From contig PBDR01000029.1 in NCBI GenBank assembly GCA_002717385.1, positions 1 to 60,089 on the forward strand: DNA of 60,089 nt. The letters run 5' to 3'. Below, piece by piece: positions 53,344-60,089 of this stretch; the first letter of the stretch is position 1; each line of letters begins with the position of its first letter. A program made the translations under genes and the position numbers. The notes beneath the pieces were generated by a model. It was not told the DNA's origin. It saw only the letters and a list, made by a program, of their open reading frames with translations, and made no database searches. The stretch comes from Chloroflexota bacterium. Lineage in GTDB: Bacteria > Chloroflexota > Dehalococcoidia > Lucifugimonadales > Lucifugimonadaceae.

Positions 53344-55401
53344 CTAAACAACCACCTTCTCAAATATTTCTTTCGGTACACGAGAGTAATGATCCATCTG
53401 CATTGAAAAGCTAGCTCTACCTGTTGTCAATGATCTTAATCTTGTAGCATATTGAAAAGTTTCAGCAAGAGGAATAAAAGCATTAACTACTTGTATATTT
53501 CCTCTTGCTTCCATATTCTGAACTTGAGCTCTTCTGGAATTAAGATCCCCAATCACGTCTCCTAAAAATTCTTCTGGGGTTACAGCTTCTATACTCATAA
53601 TAGGCTCTAACATTACTGCAGAAGCTTTACTCATTGCCGCTTTAAATGCCATTGAAGCCGCAACTTTGAACGCCATTTCTGAAGAATCAACATCATGGTG
53701 AGAACCATCAATTAAGACAGCCTTAACATCAACCACAGGGTATCCAGCCAAAAAGCCACCCTGTGCGGCTTCCCTGTATCCAGCCTCTATAGGACGAAAA
53801 TATTCTGTAGGAAGAGTTGAACCAGTAATTTCACTTTCAAATTGTATCCCACTTCCAGGTTCCAAAGGTTCAATTCTTAAAGTACAATCACCATATTGCC
53901 CACGACCGCCTGACTGTCTAATATACTTACCTTGAGCATTTGCGCTTTTTGTGGCAGTTTCTCTATAAGCAACCCTAGGAGCACCTACTGTGGCATCAAC
54001 ATTAAATTCACGTCTCATACGTTCAATAATGACATCTAAATGTAATTCTCCCATTCCTGCAAGAATCACTTGAGCTGTTTCATCATCCGTACTCGATTGA
54101 AGTGTAGGATCCTCATCAACTAATCTTGTCAAAGCATTAGTCATTTTATCTTGATCAGATCTAGTCTTAGGTTCAACAGCAACAGATAATACTGGATCAG
54201 GAAAAGTAATTGATTCAAGAGCTATAGGATTTTCTGAAGCACATAAAGTTTGACCTGTAACTGTGTTTTTTAGTCCAATTGCTGCAACTATCTCTCCTGG
54301 CCCTGCAGATTTAACTTCTTCTCTTGAATCTGCATGCATCACCATTAATCTACCTACACGCTCTCTGTTTCTATTGGTGGTGTTTATAACATTTGATCCA
54401 GGTTCTAATTTTCCAGAATAAACTCTCAAATAAACTAATCTTCCTACATGTTGATCCGTAACAACTTTAAAAGCAAGAGCACTTAAAGGTTGATCCTCTG
54501 AAGGTTTTCTTTCCAAAATAGTTTCTTCATCCTTTGGATCTATTCCTTTTACAGGAGGAATATCCAATGGAGAAGGTAAATAATCTAAAACTGCATCTAA
54601 TAAAGGATGAATCCCTTTATGTTTTAAAGCTGATCCAACTAAAACTGGGAAAATCTCTAATTTTAATACACCTTTCCTCAAGGCTGATTTAATAGATTTA
54701 ACCGAAATTTCCTTATCCTCAAGAAAATTAAGCATTAGATCTTCATCAAAATCAGCTACTTTTTCAATCAAAGCCTGTCTGTACAATGAAACTTTTTCTA
54801 AATATTCTTCAGGAATTTCTGATTCAACGTGTTCAGTGGCATCCTCGCCTTGGTATAAAAATGCTTTCTCCTCGATTATATCAATGATTCCTGAAAATTC
54901 CGATTCAGAACCTATGGGAATTTGGATAGGAATAGCATCAGCTCCTAAACGATCTTTTACAGTTTGAACTGCAAAATCGAAATCAGCTCCAAGTCGATCC
55001 ATTTTATTAACGAAAATCAACCTTGGGACACCATGTTTATCGGCCTGTCGCCAAACAGTTTCTGATTGTGGCTGAACACCTGAAACTGATTCAAGAACAA
55101 CAACACCTCCATCTAAAACTCTTAAACTTCTTTCAACTTCTGCAGTAAAATCAACGTGTCCAGGAGTATCTATAATATTTACTTGATAGTCTTTCCATTT
55201 TGCATTCGTTGCAGCTGATCCTATAGTAATACCTCTTTCCCTTTCTAAAGACATAAAATCCATCACCGTTGTACCATCATCAATATCACCTATTTTGTAC
55301 GTTTCACCAGTAAAATATAAAACCCGCTCAGTAACAGTAGTTTTGCCCGCATCAATGTGGGCTATAAATCCTATATTTCTTACTTTATCCAGATTATTCA
55401 T
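53344..55401 (-). CDS. fusA: translation elongation factor G
   Basis: GTPase that drives ribosomal translocation. The G domain has [12 protein letters not shown] (P-loop), [16 protein letters not shown] (switch I), DTPGHVDF (G3) and [10 protein letters not shown] (G4). Domains II-V follow, with domain IV's [28 protein letters not shown]. Length is 685, normal. It lies 6 bp after rpsG; tuf is not found after it. Confidence 0.98.
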   Translation of the reverse strand: MNNLDKVRNIGFIAHIDAGKTTVTERVLYFTGETYKIGDIDDGTTVMDFMSLERERGITIGSAATNAKWKDYQVNIIDTPGHVDFTAEVERSLRVLDGGVVVLESVSGVQPQSETVWRQADKHGVPRLIFVNKMDRLGADFDFAVQTVKDRLGADAIPIQIPIGSESEFSGIIDIIEEKAFLYQGEDATEHVESEIPEEYLEKVSLYRQALIEKVADFDEDLMLNFLEDKEISVKSIKSALRKGVLKLEIFPVLVGSALKHKGIHPLLDAVLDYLPSPLDIPPVKGIDPKDEETILERKPSEDQPLSALAFKVVTDQHVGRLVYLRVYSGKLEPGSNVINTTNRNRERVGRLMVMHADSREEVKSAGPGEIVAAIGLKNTVTGQTLCASENPIALESITFPDPVLSVAVEPKTRSDQDKMTNALTRLVDEDPTLQSSTDDETAQVILAGMGELHLDVIIERMRREFNVDATVGAPRVAYRETATKSANAQGKYIRQSGGRGQYGDCTLRIEPLEPGSGIQFESEITGSTLPTEYFRPIEAGYREAAQGGFLAGYPVVDVKAVLIDGSHHDVDSSEMAFKVAASMAFKAAMSKASAVMLEPIMSIEAVTPEEFLGDVIGDLNSRRAQVQNMEARGNIQVVNAFIPLAETFQYATRLRSLTTGRASFSMQMDHYSRVPKEIFEKVVV

Positions 55402-55407
55402 AAAAAA

Positions 55408-55878
55408 TCACCACCTATAATGAGCGAAAGCTCTATTTGCTTCAGCCATTCTGTGAACTTCTTCTCTACGCCTGATAGCTGACCCACTACCTTTTGAGGC
55501 ATCAATAAATTCCGAAGATAGATTATCCGCAATGGTTTTCCCATTCCTTGATCTAGCAGCAGAAATCAACCACCTATGAGCAAGAGCTAAACGTCTTTCC
55601 GGTTTTATTTCAATAGGTACCTGATAGGTCGCTCCTCCAACTCTTCTTGGTTTTACCTCCAATATTGGAGTTGCATTTTTAACAGCTTGTTCAAAAATCT
55701 CCAAACCAGAATTGTTAGTATCCTGCTGTATTTTTTCCATGGCATCATATAAAGCTTTACGAGCTATAGATTTTTTACCACCTCTCATTAAACGATTAGT
55801 AAATTTTTCAACATCCACACTTCCATAAACTGGATCCGGTGAAATTTTTCTTTTTTCTGATTGTCTTCTTCTAGACAT
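55408..55878 (-). CDS. rpsG: 30S ribosomal protein S7
   Basis: Primary binder of the 16S rRNA 3' domain. The core includes DPVYGSVDVEKFTNRLMRGGKKSIARKALYDAM, the RVGGATYQVPIEIKPERRLALAHRWLI block, and the C-terminus with EVHRMAEANRAFAHYRW. Length is 156. Located between rpsL and fusA. Confidence 0.98.
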   Translation of the reverse strand: MSRRRQSEKRKISPDPVYGSVDVEKFTNRLMRGGKKSIARKALYDAMEKIQQDTNNSGLEIFEQAVKNATPILEVKPRRVGGATYQVPIEIKPERRLALAHRWLISAARSRNGKTIADNLSSEFIDASKGSGSAIRRREEVHRMAEANRAFAHYRW

Positions 55879-55915
55879 AATTTAGCTATCTAACCTTACA
55901 TGTGTATGTAAAAAA

Positions 55916-56329
55916 TTATGATTTTTGCGATCCATATTTACTCCTACCTTTCTTTCTACCTTCAACCCCAGCAGTATCAAGTGATCCTCTAATTATGGTA
56001 TAACGTACACCAGGAAGATCAGGAACCTTCCCACCCCTTAATAGAACTACAGAGTGTTCCTGTAAATTATGTCCTTCTCCAGGGATATAAGCTGTTACTT
56101 CCATTCCATTAGTTAAACGTACTCTTGCAATTTTTCGTAATGCTGAATTTGGTTTTTTTGGTGTGGTTGTTCTCACTTGAAGACAAACACCACGTTTTTG
56201 AGGGCTACCTTTTTTAAGAAAGGAATTAGTTAACTTCAATGAATTAAAAGTCCAACGTAACGCGGGAGTATTTGGCTTACGCCTTTTACTTTTCCGCGAT
56301 TTTCTCACAAGTTGATTCACTGTAGGCAA
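55916..56329 (-). CDS. rpsL: 30S ribosomal protein S12
   Basis: Decoding-centre protein. I chose the TTG start that gives [20 protein letters not shown], the universal N-terminus, because GGAG lies 6 nt before it. A GTG six codons upstream would start before that ribosome binding site. [61 protein letters not shown] is the conserved core, with wild-type-like lysines at the positions linked to streptomycin response. First gene of the superoperon. Confidence 0.97.
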   Translation of the reverse strand: MPTVNQLVRKSRKSKRRKPNTPALRWTFNSLKLTNSFLKKGSPQKRGVCLQVRTTTPKKPNSALRKIARVRLTNGMEVTAYIPGEGHNLQEHSVVLLRGGKVPDLPGVRYTIIRGSLDTAGVEGRKKGRSKYGSQKS

Positions 56330-56391
56330 ATTAAACTCCGGAAACACAAAACAGGTTAAAAAAACATTGTCAATTAATTCGACAAACGATA

Positions 56392-56421
56392 ATTATATTA
56401 ACAATATTGATTCTTAGTCAA
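56392..56421 (-). promoter_or_regulatory. promoter of the str-S10-spc-alpha superoperon
   Basis: TTGACT (56416-56421) and a perfect TATAAT (56392-56397) are separated by 18 nt. A start near 56385 would give a leader of about 55 nt before rpsL. It is the best promoter match upstream of the ribosomal genes. Confidence 0.65.
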
Positions 56422-56505
56422 TGAGATAAAACAATTATATCTTTATCTTTCTACGATAAAAACAAAATCAGTTACGTATTTTTGTAATAAGAAGTAAAAA
56501 TATAT

Positions 56506-56519
56506 TGTAATATTTTACA
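56506..56519 (+). promoter_or_regulatory. candidate operator upstream of the nitrogen regulator gene
   Basis: TGTAA-N4-TTACA, a perfect short inverted repeat, lies 27 bp before the regulator's ATG. A related TTAC-N8-GTAA pair occurs about 30 bp further upstream. Such sites could be bound by the regulator itself, but AT-rich sequence makes chance repeats common. Confidence 0.3.
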
Positions 56520-56545
56520 TACAAATAATTAGCAAGTCTAAAATA

Positions 56546-57226
56546 ATGTCAAAGTATAATATTTTACTTTTTGGATTTAGAAATCCTAATCAAAAAATAT
56601 TAGTTGAAAAAATAAACTACATTTTTAAAAAAGAAAAATTAATTCATATAAAAAAAGAATTGGACCCTGAAATTTTGTCCTATTCTATTGGTGCAATAAT
56701 CGATCATGACAATTATTTAGACGGTTTTAGCAGTAACATTTTATTGTCAAAATTAATTTCAAATGATAATTTACCTAAAGTTATAATCACATCAAATACA
56801 CGATTCGACGAACTCCAAATTTCAGGAACAAATATTGAGATTTGTTTTCATCCAATTGTTCCTTCTGAAATAAAAAATAGACTAGAAATTTCATTAAAAA
56901 GAACAAAAAAAACAAGTGATTTAAATAATAGAATAGATTTTGATAATTTAATTATAAATTTAGATAAATATGAAGTATGGTTAGATGGAAATAAATTAAA
57001 TTTAACATTCAAAGAATACGAATTACTAAAATATTTAGCTTCTAATCCTGGAAGAGTATTTAGTAGGGAAATACTATTGAAATCAATTTGGTCGGATGAT
57101 TATTTTGGAGGAACAAGGACAGTTGATGTGCATATTAGAAGAATTCGAAGTAAAATTGATGATCTAAAGAATCAATTTATCGAAACCCAATGGAATGTAG
57201 GATATAAGTTTCGTAATAAAAATTAG
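56546..57226 (+). CDS. OmpR-family orphan response regulator, GlnR-like by context
   Basis: A probable DNA-binding regulator of nitrogen genes. The C-terminal winged-helix domain (about 130-224) is a clear OmpR/PhoB type: LTFKEYELLKYLASNPGRVFSREILLKSIW, then GTRTVDVHIRRIRSKI with the recognition helix. The N-terminal receiver-like domain is degenerate. The acidic pair after the first strand is missing (ILLFGFRNPN), Asp53 or Asp55 is a possible remnant of the phosphorylation site, and the conserved Lys is His102. No sensor kinase is adjacent. The location directly before glnA and gltB parallels actinobacterial GlnR. Confidence 0.8.
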   Translation: MSKYNILLFGFRNPNQKILVEKINYIFKKEKLIHIKKELDPEILSYSIGAIIDHDNYLDGFSSNILLSKLISNDNLPKVIITSNTRFDELQISGTNIEICFHPIVPSEIKNRLEISLKRTKKTSDLNNRIDFDNLIINLDKYEVWLDGNKLNLTFKEYELLKYLASNPGRVFSREILLKSIWSDDYFGGTRTVDVHIRRIRSKIDDLKNQFIETQWNVGYKFRNKN

Positions 57227-57254
57227 AGATATTTTTCGTTAGGTAAATTAGAAT

Positions 57255-58589
57255 TTGAAAGAACAAGAAAAAGCAAATAGGTATGTAGCAGTTTCTGCTA
57301 ATGAACATGGTGTCAAATTCATTAGATTATGGTTTACCGACATACTAGGAAATCTAAAAGGATTTGCGATTACCGTAGATGAATTAGAAGAAGTTTTATC
57401 AAATGGAGCCAGTTTTGATGGTGCGGTAATTAAGGGAAATGTAAGATCTATTGAATCAGATATGGTCGCCCATCCTGATGCATCTTCTTGGCAAATACTC
57501 CCATGGAGACCAGCAGAAAATTCCGTTGGAAGGCTTTTTTGCGACATAAAAAATCCAGATGGAAGCAAAAGTGAATTCGACTCAAGAGAAATACTTAAAA
57601 AGACAATAAAAAAGGCGTCCAAAATAGGACTTAATTATTATGTTGCCCCTGAAATTGAATATTACTATATAAAACCTGAAAATAAACAATTTCTTAATGA
57701 TCATTCAGGATATTTTGATCAATCATCTGTAGACTCTGTTGGATCAGATCTTAGAAGAGAAACCGTTTTATCTATTGAATCAATGGGTATACCTGTCAAA
57801 CACAGTCACCATGAAGGTGCAAACTCACAACATGAAATAGATCTCAGACACACAAATGCTCTAACAATGGCGGATTCTGTTATTACATTTAGGTTAGCTG
57901 CAAAGGAAATAGCAGCAAAATCAGGTTATTATGCATCTTTTATGCCAAGACCATATGAAAATCATAATGGATCTGGAATGCATATAAACATATCTTTATT
58001 TGATGGTGATAAAAATATTTTTTTCAACCACAAAAAACCTTCAGAGTTATCAGAAATTGGTAAACAGTTCTTTGCAGGTTTAGTTAAACACAGTCCAGAA
58101 ATATGTTTGATAACAAATCAATGGGTAAATTCATATAAAAGACTAATTCCAGGACTAGAAGCTCCAGTATTGGCATCTTGGACTACTGGCGATATGAATA
58201 GTCTTATCAGAATACCTTCTTATAGACCCGGAAGGGAAGAAAGTGTTAGGATAGAATACAGATTACCTGATTCAGCAACAAATCCTTATTTAACATTTTC
58301 TATAATTCTTGCTGCAGGCCTTAAAGGTATAGAAAAAGAGTATAAATTATCAAAGCCTATAACTACTAATTTATCTACAATGACACCTCGAGATATAAAT
58401 AAATTTGGAATAAAATTTCTTCCACGAACTTTAAGTGAAGCAATTTTATTAGCAGAAGAAAGTGAAATCATATCACAATGCTTGGGAAAACCTTTAAAGG
58501 ATATTTTTATTGAAAACAAAAAATTAGAATGGGAAGACTTCTCTAGATCAGTGACTGATTATGAAAAAAATAAATACCTTTTTCTATAA
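57255..58589 (+). CDS. glnA: glutamine synthetase, type I
   Basis: Joins ammonia and glutamate to glutamine using ATP. GSI features include the beta-grasp N-terminal part, EIEYYYIKPE, HEGANSQHEIDLRHTNAL, NGSGMHINISLFDG and NSYKRLIPGLEAPV with RIPSYRPG following. The adenylylation loop near the C-terminus has no tyrosine at the expected place (KPITTNLSTMTPRDINKFGIKFLP). This resembles the GSI-alpha type that is not adenylylated. It starts with TTG, 28 bp after the regulator, and is 444 residues long. Likely cotranscribed with the regulator and gltB. Confidence 0.96.
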   Translation: MKEQEKANRYVAVSANEHGVKFIRLWFTDILGNLKGFAITVDELEEVLSNGASFDGAVIKGNVRSIESDMVAHPDASSWQILPWRPAENSVGRLFCDIKNPDGSKSEFDSREILKKTIKKASKIGLNYYVAPEIEYYYIKPENKQFLNDHSGYFDQSSVDSVGSDLRRETVLSIESMGIPVKHSHHEGANSQHEIDLRHTNALTMADSVITFRLAAKEIAAKSGYYASFMPRPYENHNGSGMHINISLFDGDKNIFFNHKKPSELSEIGKQFFAGLVKHSPEICLITNQWVNSYKRLIPGLEAPVLASWTTGDMNSLIRIPSYRPGREESVRIEYRLPDSATNPYLTFSIILAAGLKGIEKEYKLSKPITTNLSTMTPRDINKFGIKFLPRTLSEAILLAEESEIISQCLGKPLKDIFIENKKLEWEDFSRSVTDYEKNKYLFL

Positions 58590-58649
58590 TCGTTAAGCTA
58601 TCCCAATTTAGAAAAATCGTAAATAAAAATAAATTTTCAGGAAAATATA

Positions 58650-60089
58650 TTGAACAGTAATAAAAATAAATTTTTACCCGACTTTACAGAAATTGAACAA
58701 AAAGGGTTGTATATTCCATCCCTTGAACATGATTCATGTGGTGTGGGTGTAGTGGCTAATATTCAAGGAAAAATATCTAACGAAATTATTAGACAAGGTC
58801 TAACCGTTTTGACAAATCTTTCCCATCGTGGAGCAGCAGGTTCCGATCCAAAAACTGGGGATGGTGCTGGTATGTTAGTTCAAACGCCACACAAATTTTT
58901 AAAAAAAATTACAAGTAAAAATAATATCCCTTTACCAGAACCAGGTAAGTATGGTGTGGGAATGTGCTTCTTACCTAATAACCCAGAATTAAATATTTTA
59001 TGTAAAAAAGTAATTGAATCTTCATTTAAAGAGAATGCATTCAAAATACTTGGGTGGAAAAATGTTGAAACAAATGACAAAAAAATAGGAATAACTGCAA
59101 AATCTTTAATGCCAAAAATTGAACAAATATTTGTTACAAGTTTAAAAAAAGACTTAAAGAATAATCTTGAAAAAGAATTGTATATTGTAAGAAAATCTGC
59201 AGAAAAAAATATTAATAACCTAAAAATCTCAAAAAATCTAGAAGATTTAAATAAATATTTTTATATATGTTCTTTATCTTCAAAAACCATTGTTTACAAA
59301 GGGATGTTAATGGCAGAACAATTAGGATCATTCTTTACGGATTTAAATGATCCAGATTTTATGTCTGCATTTTCCTTAGTTCATTCTAGATTTTCTACTA
59401 ATACGTTAGGATCATGGAAATTTGCTCATCCATATAGATTCTTAGCGCATAATGGAGAAATAAATACCGTCAGAGGAAATAGGAATTGGATGCAGTCTCG
59501 TGAAAATTCGCTTGAATCTTTGGATTTCGGCGAAAATATAAAAAAAATAGTCCCAGTTTGTGAAACAGACAATCCATCAGATACAGCGTCACTTGATAAT
59601 GTTTTTGAACTACTAAAAATGACTGGGAGAAGTATAGAACATGTCGCGGCTATGATGATGCCAGCCGCTTGGTTCGGGCATGAACAAATGCCAGAAAAAT
59701 ATAAAAGCTTTTATGAATACCATGGAAACATTATGGAACCATGGGATGGTCCTGCAATGGTAGTTTTCTCGGATGGAGATTCACTAGGAGCTGTTCTTGA
59801 TAGGAATGGTTTACGACCTTTCAGATTCCTAGTTACAAAAAATGATTTACTAGTAATGTCTTCAGAAACAGGTGTATTACCAGTTGACCCTTCAGAAGTG
59901 AAATATAGATCAAGATTATCACCTGGAAAAATGTTTCTAGTTGATTTTAATAAAAAAAGGATCGTAGAACCAAATGAAGTAATAAATCGATTATCATCTC
60001 GACAACCTTACGGTGAATGGTTAAAAATGAACAGATCCATTTTATCTAATATTACTCCTATAAAAAGTCGTTATAAATTTGACAAAAAA
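58650..60089 (+). CDS. gltB: glutamate synthase large subunit (5' part; runs off the window)
   Basis: Makes two glutamates from glutamine and 2-oxoglutarate. 480 codons are visible without a stop. The start is TTG, giving a propeptide of 29 residues before Cys30, the N-terminal nucleophile of the class II amidotransferase domain (EHDSCGVGVVAN). LSHRGAAGSDPKTGDGAGML, FSTNTLGSWKFAHPYRFLAHNGEINTVRGNRNWM and EPWDGPAMVVFSDG are GltB hallmarks. It follows glnA by 60 bp and completes the GS-GOGAT pathway. The FMN and central domains lie beyond the window. Confidence 0.96.
   Translation, partial: MNSNKNKFLPDFTEIEQKGLYIPSLEHDSCGVGVVANIQGKISNEIIRQGLTVLTNLSHRGAAGSDPKTGDGAGMLVQTPHKFLKKITSKNNIPLPEPGKYGVGMCFLPNNPELNILCKKVIESSFKENAFKILGWKNVETNDKKIGITAKSLMPKIEQIFVTSLKKDLKNNLEKELYIVRKSAEKNINNLKISKNLEDLNKYFYICSLSSKTIVYKGMLMAEQLGSFFTDLNDPDFMSAFSLVHSRFSTNTLGSWKFAHPYRFLAHNGEINTVRGNRNWMQSRENSLESLDFGENIKKIVPVCETDNPSDTASLDNVFELLKMTGRSIEHVAAMMMPAAWFGHEQMPEKYKSFYEYHGNIMEPWDGPAMVVFSDGDSLGAVLDRNGLRPFRFLVTKNDLLVMSSETGVLPVDPSEVKYRSRLSPGKMFLVDFNKKRIVEPNEVINRLSSRQPYGEWLKMNRSILSNITPIKSRYKFDKK

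Noticed and set aside
1-60089. Insertion sequences, prophage genes, integration sites or a replication origin
   Set aside because: No transposase, integrase, phage gene, terminal inverted repeats or DnaA-box cluster was found. The window is core genome with a small surface-protein block.

Overview
The window is strongly AT-rich (roughly 70% A+T by eye), densely packed bacterial DNA with short or overlapping gene boundaries and many TTG start codons. Gene content suggests a streamlined member of the Chloroflexota, plausibly a marine SAR202/Dehalococcoidia-type lineage. The pointers are a large secreted S-layer-like protein next to rho, a cysteine-less thiolase paired with a DUF35 protein, a GuaB3-type IMP dehydrogenase, and an orphan OmpR-type regulator next to glnA. 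No rRNA or other taxonomic marker RNA is present, so this placement is an inference.

Layout. (1) 0-8.2 kb, plus strand: a pantothenate cluster (DUF2520 putative ketopantoate reductase, panB, panC), a thiolase-like/DUF35 pair, argF, der, plsY and gpsA. (2) 8.2-11 kb, minus strand: rsmE, prmA, dnaJ. (3) 11.1-16.7 kb: a degenerate metallo-beta-lactamase-fold protein, a secreted proline/threonine-linker protein with a C-terminal sorting-like tail, and a 1093-residue S-layer-like protein. The last has a promoter, a long GC-richer structured leader, a strong ribosome binding site and a hairpin terminator. (4) 16.8-20.3 kb, minus strand: rho, with its own promoter and a leader of about 290 nt, and pyrG. 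(5) 20.4-35.9 kb: gatC, gatA, a small lipoprotein, a gamma-carbonic-anhydrase-like protein, argS (minus), an MFS transporter, tRNA-Pro (minus), prfB with its programmed frameshift, a peptide-type ABC transporter lacking ATPases, guaB3, hisS, prfA and prmC. (6) 35.8-56.4 kb, minus strand: one continuous str-S10-spc-alpha ribosomal superoperon of 36 genes, from rpsL to rpsI, including fusA, secY, adk, map, infA, rpoA and truA. The small genes rpmJ and rpmD are included, and there is no tuf. (7) 56.5 kb to the end, plus strand: an OmpR-type orphan regulator, glnA and the 5' part of gltB, a nitrogen-assimilation operon.

How it fits together. Most genes are core translation, nucleotide, cofactor and phospholipid functions. 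The less ordinary parts are the cell-surface block, where a beta-domain of about 70 residues occurs twice in one secreted protein and again in an unlinked lipoprotein; the structured leader of the S-layer-like gene; the catalytically altered thiolase/DUF35 pair; and low-complexity extensions on L13, S5 and L5, the L13 one built from a 42-bp tandem repeat.
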